Below, piece by piece: positions 1 through 7,075 of a DNA stretch of 7,382 nucleotides; the first letter of the stretch is position 1, and each line of letters opens with the position of its first letter. This DNA comes from Desulfobacterales bacterium. Its GTDB lineage: Bacteria > Desulfobacterota > DSM-4660 > Desulfatiglandales > Desulfatiglandaceae. The stretch spans positions 1-7,382 of the forward strand of contig JAMOVZ010000349.1 of assembly GCA_027061865.1 (NCBI GenBank), given 5' to 3'. The position numbers and the translations under genes are program-made. The notes beneath the pieces are model-generated. The model did no database searches and was not told the origin of the DNA. It worked only from the letters and a program-made list of their open reading frames with translations.

Positions 1-81
1 ACTGACCCAACCTATGGCGATAATGTGATTTCAGTTTATTTTTTTGACTTGGAACACGGTGAGATTGTATATTCGGTATGA
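1..81 (+). CDS. C-terminal tail of an unidentified upstream gene (partial)
   Basis: Frame 1 is open from the first base to a TGA at 79-81 and gives 26 residues. The other two forward frames stop early. The peptide contains DPTYGDN near its start and ends in a mixed hydrophobic/acidic stretch (FFDLEHGEIVYSV). This composition is plausible for the end of a folded protein. DPTYG-type motifs occur in transglutaminase-like proteins, but the residues that usually follow are absent, so I do not assign a family. The stop lies 33 bases before trkA on the same strand, so the gene may be co-transcribed with trkA or may end just before trkA's own promoter. It is too short to be sure it is coding. Confidence 0.45.
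   Translation, partial: TDPTYGDNVISVYFFDLEHGEIVYSV
44..73 (+). promoter_or_regulatory. possible sigma70-type promoter for trkA-trkH
   Basis: TTGACT at 44-49 matches the -35 consensus at five of six bases. TATATT at 68-73 matches the -10 consensus at five of six. The spacer is 18 bases, one above the optimum. Transcription would begin near base 80 and leave a leader of about 35 bases before the trkA ATG. The site overlaps the probable tail of the upstream gene, so it would be an internal promoter. It was found by eye only. Confidence 0.4.
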
Positions 82-114
82 ATTTGTGCGGGTGTCGGGA
101 AAAAGATCTGACAA

Positions 115-1473
115 ATGAAGATCATAATTATCGGCGCAGGGGAAGTGGGGTTCAACATCGCCCAAAAGCTATCAGAGGAAGGGCTGGATGTCGTCCTCAT
201 TGACAAGGATCCTGAAAAAGTCCGGCGAATCACCGAAGAACTGGACATCCAGGCCTTGTTGGGCTCTGGAACCAGCCCCAAGGTCCTGACCGAGTCTGGA
301 ATAAAGGAAGCGGACCTGCTGATAGCCGCAACCGACAGTGACGAGGTCAATATAATCGCCTGCCTCCTTGCCCAAAACATGAACCAGCTCATGCACAAAG
401 TAGCCCGCATCCGAAACGAGGAATATCTCGAGCACCGCCAGATATTCAACCCAAAGGTCCTGGGCATCGACCATATCATAAACCCCCAGTCAGCCATGGT
501 GGAAACCATTCTTAGGCTGATGGAGGTGCCGGGCGCAGCTGAGGTCATAGATTTTGCCGAGGGCAGGGTAAAGTTGATAGCATTCAGCGTTAGCGAGGAC
601 TCGCCTCTTGCAGGGCAGCGGCTCCGTTCCCTCACAAAGGGGGAGACCAAGATCCTGATTGGAGCCATCGTGCGGGAAGACCGGGTCATTGTGCCGCGGG
701 GGGAAGATACCATCGAGCCCGATGACCTCATCTATGTGGTTACCAGTGAAGACCAGGTGGCATACACCCTTTCCAAGTTCGATGTGGTCAAGGGAGAGTT
801 GAGAAGGGTGGTGATCGTTGGAGCCGGGCAGACCGGCCGTGCCCTTGCAAGGGCCCTTGAAAACAAAAAGATCTACACAAAGGTCATAGAAAAGGATGCT
901 ACTACCTGTGAAGCCTTGGCCGAGGAGCTGGACAAGGTTACTGTGATCTACGGAGATGGAACTGACAAGGCCCTGCTTCAAGAGGAAGGGATTGAGGGGG
1001 CTGATTTCTTTGTGGTGTTGACAGGAGACGAAGAGAACAATATCCTGATCTCCCTTCTTGCCAAAGGACTTGGGGTAAAACGAACCATCACCCGGGTAAA
1101 CAAGCTGGGCTATATCCCTATCCTTACCGCCATAGGAATCGACACAGTTGTCAGCACAAGGCTTTCAGCGGTCAAAGCCATTTTGCAGTACATAAGAAAG
1201 GGAAAGATAATATCGGTCACGCCCATCAAGGGTGAGGATGCAGAGGCCATTGAGGCAGAGGCCCTGGAGACATCTGAGATAGTGGGCTCCCCTCTCTCAA
1301 AGGTGAAGTTTCCGAAAGGCGCTATATTGGGAGGGATTGTGCGGGGCGATGAAGTGATTATTCCCCGTGGAGATACGGTAGTGCGCCCTGGAGATCGCTT
1401 AATAATATTCGCGTTGAGGGGGGCCGTGCCAAAGCTTGAAAAACTCCTTACAGTAAAACTTGAATATTTCTAA
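115..1473 (+). CDS. trkA: Trk system potassium uptake protein TrkA (two RCK domains)
   Basis: Cytosolic NAD(H)/nucleotide-binding regulator that sits on the inner face of the TrkH potassium channel and gates it. The 452-residue protein has the full tandem layout. RCK_N1 is about residues 1-125, with GAGEVG at 7-12 and the ribose-binding acidic residue D30. RCK_C1 is about 140-225. RCK_N2 is about 231-350, with GAGQTG at 236-241, acidic E259, and DGTD at 281-284. RCK_C2 is about 375-450. The length is close to E. coli TrkA (458), so it appears intact. The ATG at 115 puts the first beta strand (KIIIIG) right at the N terminus, as is usual in the family. Its Shine-Dalgarno site is weak (GGGA at 97-100 and an A-rich run). 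No signal peptide is present. The stop abuts the trkH start, which confirms the pairing. Both Rossmann motifs look intact. Confidence 0.96.
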   Translation: MKIIIIGAGEVGFNIAQKLSEEGLDVVLIDKDPEKVRRITEELDIQALLGSGTSPKVLTESGIKEADLLIAATDSDEVNIIACLLAQNMNQLMHKVARIRNEEYLEHRQIFNPKVLGIDHIINPQSAMVETILRLMEVPGAAEVIDFAEGRVKLIAFSVSEDSPLAGQRLRSLTKGETKILIGAIVREDRVIVPRGEDTIEPDDLIYVVTSEDQVAYTLSKFDVVKGELRRVVIVGAGQTGRALARALENKKIYTKVIEKDATTCEALAEELDKVTVIYGDGTDKALLQEEGIEGADFFVVLTGDEENNILISLLAKGLGVKRTITRVNKLGYIPILTAIGIDTVVSTRLSAVKAILQYIRKGKIISVTPIKGEDAEAIEAEALETSEIVGSPLSKVKFPKGAILGGIVRGDEVIIPRGDTVVRPGDRLIIFALRGAVPKLEKLLTVKLEYF

Positions 1474-2922
1474 ATGCATTTCCCAATAATTTTTCGTTTT
1501 TTGGCAATCCTTATCGTCTTCTTGGGAGTTTCAATGATGCCTTCCCTCCTGATCTCTTTTCTTCATAGGGAAGGCGAAACAGAGGGCTTTTTGGCCGCCA
1601 TCCTTATCACCTTCTCATCTGGCGGATTCCTTTATTTGCTTGGAAGGAAAAGGGGCCGAAACCACCTTAGCCATCGTGATGGCGTTGCCATTGTAACCTT
1701 TGGGTGGGTGGCCGCCGCACTGTTTGGGGCCCTGCCCTTCCTGATGACAGGCGCCATCCCTGATTTTACTAATGCCTTTTTTGAATCCATGTCTGGCTTT
1801 ACCACCACTGGGGCCTCGATTTTAAATGACATTGAGTCGCTTCCAAAGAGCATTCTCCTTTGGAGAAGCCTCACCCAATGGCTTGGCGGGATGGGGATAA
1901 TAGTGCTGTCCATAGCCATCCTTCCATTCCTCGGTGTTGGTGGTATGCAGCTCTACAAGGCAGAAATCCCTAGCCCTGTAGTCGACAAGCTTAAGCCCAG
2001 GATATCAGAGACGGCCAAGGTGCTCTGGAAGGTCTACATCCTGATCACAGCAGCAGAAGTGGTGCTGCTCATATTCGGGGGATTGGGCCTGTTCGATGCC
2101 GTATGCCACGCCTTCTGCACTATGCCCACTGGCGGTTTTTCAACAAAAAATGCAAGTATCGCCCACTTTTCCAGCCTCTACATCCACCTTGTAATAATAA
2201 TATTTATGTTGCTTGCAGGTATAAACTTTTCTTTGCACTACAAATTGCTTACAGGCAACTGGGAAGCCTTTTGGAGAGACTCCGAGTTCAAGGTCTTTAC
2301 GGCCCTGGTTGGTATATTCACCCTGGCAGTGGTTCTCGACATTTATGGAAACATATATACATCTTTAGGCGATGCCGTTAAATACGGCTTATTCCAAGTA
2401 TCATCCATCATAACCACTACGGGATTTGTCACTGCAGATTTTGACCAGTGGCCATCCCTTTCACAGCAGATCCTGCTTGGCTGCATGTTTTTAGGAGCCA
2501 TGGCGGGTTCCACGGGTGGTGGGATAAAGATAATGAGGGTAATCCTCCTTATAAAACACGGCTATCAAGAGATATTCCGCATTATCCACCCTCACGCGGT
2601 GACAGTAGTAAAGCTGGGCGGCAAACCCATTCCCCAGGATATACTCAGGGGGATATGGGGTTTTTTCATACTTTTTATTGGGCTCTTCATTGTTGCCACC
2701 TTGGCTATGGCCGCCCTTGGCTTGGACATGATTTCATCATTTGCGGCAGTTGCCGCCTCAATCGGAAATATCGGGCCTGGCCTGGGCCTGGTAGGGCCTG
2801 TAAAGAATTACCTTGCCGTACCGGTGGCGGGAAAATGGATCCTCATCTTTTGCATGCTCCTGGGCCGCCTTGAAATATACACCGTCATAGCCTTACTCAC
2901 ACCTGAATTTTGGAGAAAATAA
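1474..2922 (+). CDS. trkH: Trk system potassium uptake protein TrkH (K+ channel/transporter subunit)
   Basis: Inner-membrane potassium-translocating subunit of the SKT superfamily (TrkH/KtrB/HKT), built from four M1-P-M2 repeats around one pore. The 482 residues match E. coli TrkH (483) in length and are hydrophobic throughout. All four pore-loop filter segments are visible: TTTGAS (110-115), PTGGFST (218-224), TTTGFVT (314-320) and SIGNIGPG (429-436). Each keeps the key glycine that lines the potassium filter. GSTGGGIK (345-352), in the third repeat's gating-loop region, and the C-terminal GRLEIYT (464-470) are also typical. The start ATG directly follows the trkA TAA, with no recognisable Shine-Dalgarno site in the AT-rich end of trkA, so translation is probably coupled to trkA. 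The first residues run straight into a membrane helix, as expected. An internal start at M21 would cut that helix and is unlikely. Confidence 0.96.
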   Translation: MHFPIIFRFLAILIVFLGVSMMPSLLISFLHREGETEGFLAAILITFSSGGFLYLLGRKRGRNHLSHRDGVAIVTFGWVAAALFGALPFLMTGAIPDFTNAFFESMSGFTTTGASILNDIESLPKSILLWRSLTQWLGGMGIIVLSIAILPFLGVGGMQLYKAEIPSPVVDKLKPRISETAKVLWKVYILITAAEVVLLIFGGLGLFDAVCHAFCTMPTGGFSTKNASIAHFSSLYIHLVIIIFMLLAGINFSLHYKLLTGNWEAFWRDSEFKVFTALVGIFTLAVVLDIYGNIYTSLGDAVKYGLFQVSSIITTTGFVTADFDQWPSLSQQILLGCMFLGAMAGSTGGGIKIMRVILLIKHGYQEIFRIIHPHAVTVVKLGGKPIPQDILRGIWGFFILFIGLFIVATLAMAALGLDMISSFAAVAASIGNIGPGLGLVGPVKNYLAVPVAGKWILIFCMLLGRLEIYTVIALLTPEFWRK

Positions 2923-3003
2923 CGCCACGCACCTTCCGACTGCCCCCATTAATGCCTAACTTCATCTGATTGGAATTTTTTAAGATTTTTCAATGGTTGC
3001 CGA

Positions 3004-3016
3004 CTATCTTAGATAG
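3004..3016. promoter_or_regulatory. 13-base palindrome, possible operator
   Basis: CTATCTTAGATAG is a perfect inverted repeat with six-base arms around one central T. It lies 41 bases before the kinase start and is outside any coding region. A dyad of this size could bind a dimeric regulator. It could also be chance in AT-rich DNA. No second copy was noticed in the window. Confidence 0.25.
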
Positions 3017-3040
3017 GCTCACCCCTTATTTTCTTTTACA

Positions 3041-3047
3041 AAGGAGG
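3041..3047 (+). promoter_or_regulatory. strong ribosome binding site that sets the kinase start
   Basis: AAGGAGG is a full match to the anti-Shine-Dalgarno sequence, nine bases before the ATG at 3057. This decides the kinase start in favour of 3057 over the in-frame TTG at 2970, which has no such site. It is the strongest ribosome site in the window. Confidence 0.85.
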
Positions 3048-3056
3048 CAAAGACCC

Positions 3057-5852
3057 ATGGTGGCACAACGACCAAATAGGGTGCTGGTTGTGGATAACGA
3101 GGAATTCGTGCTCTCCATACTGGGAAAAATGTTGGCGGCAAATGGCTATGAATACCTGCTCGCCTCAAGCGGGAGCCAGGCAAGAGAAATGCTCAGCAAG
3201 GAACAGGTGGACTTGGTTATCTTGGACATCCTCATGCCTGAGGACTCGGGTATAGAGCTTTGCAAAGTGATCCGCCGAGAAAAGCCGGAGATCCCTGTGC
3301 TTATGCTGAGCGCCCTTGATGACCCCAAGACAATAGAGGAGGCAATCCGCGCAGGGGCCGACGCCTATGTCACCAAACCCATTGAGGCAAATGAACTTCT
3401 ATCCCAAATAACGGCCGCCATATACCACAGGAAGCAAGACCTCTCAACAGAGAAGTACCAAAAAGAACTGGAAGCCACCCTTCAAGAAAAAAGCCAATCC
3501 TTGAAAGAGCTGTTGAGCAAGCATGCAGAAAACGAACGGTTTCTTAATGACATCCTTAATTCAATCCAAGACGGAATCGGGGTGTTGACCCCGGAGCTCA
3601 CCATTCAGAGGGTCAACTCGACACTGGAGAAATGGTTTGAAAAGAATAGGCCCCTTGTAGGAAAGAAGTGCTATGAGGTCTTCTACCAAAAGAGCTCTCC
3701 TTGCAAAAACTGCTCTGCCCTCATGGCGCTCCACACAAAGAAGCCTCATGAAAAGATAACCAAATTGCCTCCCGGATATCCAATGGAATGGATAAGGACA
3801 TTGGCATATCCCATGATCGAAGAGTCAGGTGAAGTCAGCAATATAGTAGTGCTTGTGTGTGACATAACCCAATTCAAAAAGACAGAAGAGTCCCTGAGAA
3901 AGTCAGAGGAGCTATATCGAAGCCTGGTGGAGGGGACCACCGACGCCATAGTCCACCTTGACCTTGAAAGGCGAATAGTTTCATGTAACCAGGCCTTCCT
4001 GGATATATTTGGATACAACTTGAGTGAAGTCATAGGAAAATCTGTATCCATATGCCATCGGAGCGAGGAGAGCTTCCGAGCCTTTGGAAGACAGGTTTAC
4101 TCTGAAATCCAAAGAAAGGGGTATGCCCGCTCGGAGTGGGAATTTATCACCAAGCATGGCAGATTGATACCTTTTGAAACCACCACCTCTGCCATAAAGG
4201 ACCCTTCAGGCAAGACGTTAGGCTATGTCTCTGTGATGCGGGATATCACCGAGCGTAAACGTTCGCAAGAAGCGCTGAAGGAATCTGAGGAGAAGTATCG
4301 ACTCCTGGTGGAAAACATCAGAGAAGGTATAGTGGTGGGTCAGGATGGAAGGCTTAAATTTGCAAATAACGCCACATGCAGGATCAGCGGCTACTCAAAA
4401 GAGGAACTCCTTGGAACTCCTTGGATAGAACTGGTTCACCCGGATGACTGGGAAAAAATGCAAAAGATCCACAAGGCAAGGCTTGCCGGCGAGGAAATTC
4501 CTGAAACATATGTGTTCAGGCTTATCCATAAAAAAGGCGATATTCGCTGGATTGAAAACAGTGGAGTGGTCATTGATTGGGAAGGCAAGCCGGCTTCTCT
4601 AAATTTTTTGACCGATATCACAAAAAGGAAACAGGCGGAGGATGAGTTGAGGGCGGCCCACTCTGACTTGGAACAGATGGTGTCTTCTCTTTCTTCTCTG
4701 CTCATAGAAATTACGCCCGACGGAGTAGTGAGGCGATGGAACAAGGTGGCCAAGGATGTCTTTGGGCTTCAGGAAGAGCAAGTGCTTTTCCATCAACTTT
4801 CAGAATTGGATTTGACATGGGAGCTGGAACGCGTCCTTGAGGGAATAGAGCAATGCAAGAGGGCGAAAGAGCCTGTACGGCTATGTGACATACCCTTCAG
4901 GCGCCAGGACGGAACAAGAGGATTCCTCGGTTTTACTGTAAATCCTAAGATCAACCAAGATGGAGATCTATTGGGCCTTATTTTAATGGGTTCAGACATC
5001 ACTGAGCGCCGGGTTTTAGAGACCCAGTTGCTACAGGCTCAAAAGCTAGAATCCGTGGGTCAATTGGCCGCGGGTATCGCCCACGAAATAAACACACCCA
5101 TCCAATTCGTGGGCGACAACATCCAGTTTCTCCAGGACTCGTTCAATGATCTTCTGAGGCTTTTAGAGGCTTACAAGAAAACCTGCGAAGGCCGGGGAGG
5201 CAGTGAAAAAATGGAACAACAGCTCCAAGAGGCAAGAGCACTGGAGGACGAGATAGACCTCCCCTATCTTATGGAAGAAATCCCAAAGGCTATCGAGCAA
5301 AGCTTGGAAGGGGTGAAGCGGGTTGCAAAGATAGTGCGGGCTATGAAGGAATTCTCCCACCCTGGTGCTGAAGAAAAAATGCTCATAGACCTTAACCACG
5401 CCATTGAAAATACTATTACAGTTGCCAGGAACGAGTGGAAATACGTAGCTGATCTTGAAACAGACTTGGACCCTGATCTCCCGCCAGTGCCTTGTCTGCC
5501 GGGGGAACTGAATCAAGTAATCTTAAATCTCATAATTAATGCTGCCCATGCCATCTCGGATGTGGTCAAGGAGGGGGGAGGAAAGGGAAAAATTAAAATC
5601 AGCACTAAACGATTAGGCAATTGGGTGGAAATCCGGGTAAGCGATACCGGGACTGGAATACCAGAGGAGATTAGGGAGCGCATTTTTGACCCATTTTTCA
5701 CCACCAAGGAAGTGGGCAAGGGCACAGGACAAGGTCTTGCAATAGCGAGATCCATGGTAGTGGACAAACATCAGGGGACCATTGACCTTCAAACTGAGGT
5801 GGGCAAAGGAACCACGTTTATCATCCGCCTGCCTTTGAAGGAGAAAGTTTAG
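3057..5852 (+). CDS. soluble hybrid histidine kinase: receiver, four PAS domains, HisKA, HATPase
   Basis: Cytoplasmic sensor kinase that autophosphorylates on histidine and passes the phosphate to receiver aspartates. The 931-residue product (start from the strong ribosome site at 3041-3047) has no membrane segment. Domain order: receiver about 8-125 (phospho-acceptor D57, S85, K107); helical, coiled-coil-like linker 125-165; PAS1 about 160-275, with C205, C216 and C219; PAS2 about 282-400; PAS3 about 408-525; PAS4 about 540-650. Each PAS ends in a DIT motif (D269, D396, D520, D647). The dimerisation helix carries H676 in HEINTPIQF. The ATPase has an N-box NLIINAAHAI (N828), DTGTGIP (863-869), IFDPFFTT and GKGTGQGLA. 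The receiver has D13-N14-E15 in place of the usual DDE pocket. About 80 residues between the H-box and the ATPase are longer than the minimal form. The receiver is N-terminal, so input to it could tune the kinase. The signal is unknown. It is followed three bases later by the receiver-HDOD gene, its likely partner. Confidence 0.95.
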   Translation: MVAQRPNRVLVVDNEEFVLSILGKMLAANGYEYLLASSGSQAREMLSKEQVDLVILDILMPEDSGIELCKVIRREKPEIPVLMLSALDDPKTIEEAIRAGADAYVTKPIEANELLSQITAAIYHRKQDLSTEKYQKELEATLQEKSQSLKELLSKHAENERFLNDILNSIQDGIGVLTPELTIQRVNSTLEKWFEKNRPLVGKKCYEVFYQKSSPCKNCSALMALHTKKPHEKITKLPPGYPMEWIRTLAYPMIEESGEVSNIVVLVCDITQFKKTEESLRKSEELYRSLVEGTTDAIVHLDLERRIVSCNQAFLDIFGYNLSEVIGKSVSICHRSEESFRAFGRQVYSEIQRKGYARSEWEFITKHGRLIPFETTTSAIKDPSGKTLGYVSVMRDITERKRSQEALKESEEKYRLLVENIREGIVVGQDGRLKFANNATCRISGYSKEELLGTPWIELVHPDDWEKMQKIHKARLAGEEIPETYVFRLIHKKGDIRWIENSGVVIDWEGKPASLNFLTDITKRKQAEDELRAAHSDLEQMVSSLSSLLIEITPDGVVRRWNKVAKDVFGLQEEQVLFHQLSELDLTWELERVLEGIEQCKRAKEPVRLCDIPFRRQDGTRGFLGFTVNPKINQDGDLLGLILMGSDITERRVLETQLLQAQKLESVGQLAAGIAHEINTPIQFVGDNIQFLQDSFNDLLRLLEAYKKTCEGRGGSEKMEQQLQEARALEDEIDLPYLMEEIPKAIEQSLEGVKRVAKIVRAMKEFSHPGAEEKMLIDLNHAIENTITVARNEWKYVADLETDLDPDLPPVPCLPGELNQVILNLIINAAHAISDVVKEGGGKGKIKISTKRLGNWVEIRVSDTGTGIPEEIRERIFDPFFTTKEVGKGTGQGLAIARSMVVDKHQGTIDLQTEVGKGTTFIIRLPLKEKV
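5838..5843 (+). promoter_or_regulatory. ribosome binding site for the receiver-HDOD gene
   Basis: AAGGAG lies within the last codons of the kinase gene, 12 bases before the ATG at 5856. The spacing is slightly long but usable. Its position means ribosomes finishing the kinase cover it, which favours coupled translation of the two proteins. Confidence 0.6.
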
Positions 5853-5855
5853 ATT

Positions 5856-7058
5856 ATGGCACAGGCCGCCAAAAAAAGAATATTATTCGTGGATGACGAG
5901 CCGAACGTGCTCAGTGGCCTCAAGAGGATGCTCCGGGGTATGCGGAGAGAATGGGACATGGTCTTTGTGGAGAGTGGCCCGGAAGCCTTGGCCCAACTGA
6001 ACACAATTCCCTTTGATGTCATAGTATCTGACATGAAAATGCCTGGGATGGACGGAGTCCAGCTCCTGGAGCAGGCGATGAAGGAGCACCCTGAGGTGGT
6101 CAGAATTGTACTCTCGGGGCATTCGGAAAAGGAGACGGTTCTTAAGTCTGTAAGGGTAGCCCAGCAGTACCTATCAAAACCTTGCGACCCTGAGACACTT
6201 AAACTGACCATTGACAGGGCATGCGCACTTCGGGACATCCTTATCAATGATTCCTTGAAGCGGGTGGTCTCAAGCATTGAATCCTTGCCCAGCCTCCCTG
6301 AACTCTACCAGGAAATCTTGGAGGAACTGCAATCCGATGAACCTTCCATTCAAAAAATAGGAAGCATAATAGAGAAAGATGTGGCCATGACCGCCAAGAT
6401 CCTGCAATTGGTGAACTCGGCCTTCTTTGGCCTTCCACGGCACATAAGCAGCCCTCAACAGGCAGTGACTCTCCTTGGTATTGAAACCACAAAGGCCCTG
6501 GTGCTCTCAGTAAAGGTCTTTTCCGAGTTTCATAACAAGAAGATTCCACGGAAATTTCTCGACGCCCTTTGGAGCCACAGCATAGCCACGGGGAAGATCG
6601 TTAGAGAGATAGTCAAAGTGGAAAATGTTGAAAAAGGCTTAGCCGATGAAAGCTATATGGCCGCCCTACTGCATGACGTGGGCAAACTAGTTCTGGCTGC
6701 CAGCTTTCCAGAAGGCTATGGCCAAATCATAAAAGAATCGAATTCAGAGCAGGTTCCCATCAGAATAAAAGAATTGGAAAGATTCAATACTACACACGCA
6801 GAGGTGGGAGCTTATCTAATGGGAGTATGGGGGTTGCCAGATGCCATTGTGGAGGCACTGGCCTTTCACCACAGGCCAGCGGAATGCCCTGTAGGAAGAT
6901 TTGCGCCTCTTACTGCAATACACGTAGCCAGTGCGCTTGAACACCTCTTCAATGCAAAGAACCAAATTGACTATTCGGGCGAAATGGACCGAAGGCACCT
7001 GGAGCGCCTGGGCCTGGCTGAAAGGCTGGAGCTGTGGGAAAGGCTTTCCATGGAATAA
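5856..7058 (+). CDS. response regulator with receiver and HDOD output domain
   Basis: Cytoplasmic response regulator of 400 residues. The receiver (about 7-125) has every standard residue: D13, D14, E15, phospho-acceptor D59, S87 and K108 in YLSKPC. A short linker leads to an HDOD domain (about 141-345), which opens with the family's typical SLPSLPELYQEILEEL pattern and contains VNSAFFGLP and LGIETTKALVLS. HDOD is an HD-superfamily domain usually regarded as non-catalytic and linked to signalling; its biochemical role is poorly defined. Here several HD-type residues remain: H241, H273-D274 followed by GK, H314 and H338-H339. The last position, where active HD enzymes carry Asp, appears to be Ser (S359 in HVASAL). 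It has no DNA-binding domain, so output is probably by protein contact. It starts three bases after the kinase stop and is the likely phosphate acceptor. An HD-GYP phosphodiesterase is ruled out by the lack of a GYP motif. Confidence 0.93.
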   Translation: MAQAAKKRILFVDDEPNVLSGLKRMLRGMRREWDMVFVESGPEALAQLNTIPFDVIVSDMKMPGMDGVQLLEQAMKEHPEVVRIVLSGHSEKETVLKSVRVAQQYLSKPCDPETLKLTIDRACALRDILINDSLKRVVSSIESLPSLPELYQEILEELQSDEPSIQKIGSIIEKDVAMTAKILQLVNSAFFGLPRHISSPQQAVTLLGIETTKALVLSVKVFSEFHNKKIPRKFLDALWSHSIATGKIVREIVKVENVEKGLADESYMAALLHDVGKLVLAASFPEGYGQIIKESNSEQVPIRIKELERFNTTHAEVGAYLMGVWGLPDAIVEALAFHHRPAECPVGRFAPLTAIHVASALEHLFNAKNQIDYSGEMDRRHLERLGLAERLELWERLSME

Positions 7059-7065
7059 TTCAGAC

Positions 7066-7070
7066 GGAGA
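7066..7070 (+). promoter_or_regulatory. ribosome binding site for the final receiver gene
   Basis: GGAGA lies five bases before the ATG at 7076, within the 17-base spacer after the receiver-HDOD stop. It supports that start and argues for a separate protein rather than a frameshifted extension of the previous gene. Confidence 0.6.
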
Positions 7071-7075
7071 AAGAA

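Larger units (their letters stand above)
2923..3056 (+). other. 134-base intergenic region between trkH and the kinase gene
   Basis: This is the longest gap between genes in the window. It holds two T-runs (2976-2981 and 2986-2990), a 13-base palindrome at 3004-3016 and a strong Shine-Dalgarno site at 3041-3047. I found no GC-rich hairpin followed by a T tract, so there is no convincing terminator after trkH. A weak promoter-like pair (TTTTCA at 2987-2992 and TAGATA at 3010-3015, spacer 17) matches consensus poorly. The kinase operon may have its own promoter here or be read through from trkH. The sequence does not decide. Confidence 0.6.

Noticed and set aside
36..731. 231-codon open frame on the minus strand opposite trkA
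   Set aside because: It lies almost wholly antisense to a well-supported trkA, is rich in Ser/Arg/Met in a way typical of reverse-complement reading, and shows no domain I recognise.
2448..2873. 141-codon forward frame overlapping trkH
   Set aside because: It sits in another frame inside the conserved end of trkH, including the third- and fourth-repeat motifs. It has odd composition (many His, Trp, Pro) and no recognisable domain.
2969..2994. AT-rich hairpin (ATTGGAA / TTTCAAT) as a trkH terminator
   Set aside because: The stem is seven pairs with one G-T wobble, is AT-rich, has a 12-base loop and is not followed by a T tract.
2970..3056. Upstream TTG start adding 29 residues to the kinase
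   Set aside because: The extension has no ribosome site, while the ATG at 3057 has a perfect AAGGAGG nine bases upstream and begins just before the receiver's first strand.
4403..4425. Tandem 10-base repeat GGAACTCCTT in the third PAS, possible slippage site
   Set aside because: There are only two full copies, and they encode the ordinary PAS turn LLGTPW. This looks like chance rather than phase variation.
5849..6277. 142-codon minus-strand frame opposite the receiver of the HDOD protein
   Set aside because: Antisense to a receiver domain with all key residues present. Rich in Ser and Met, with no domain of its own.
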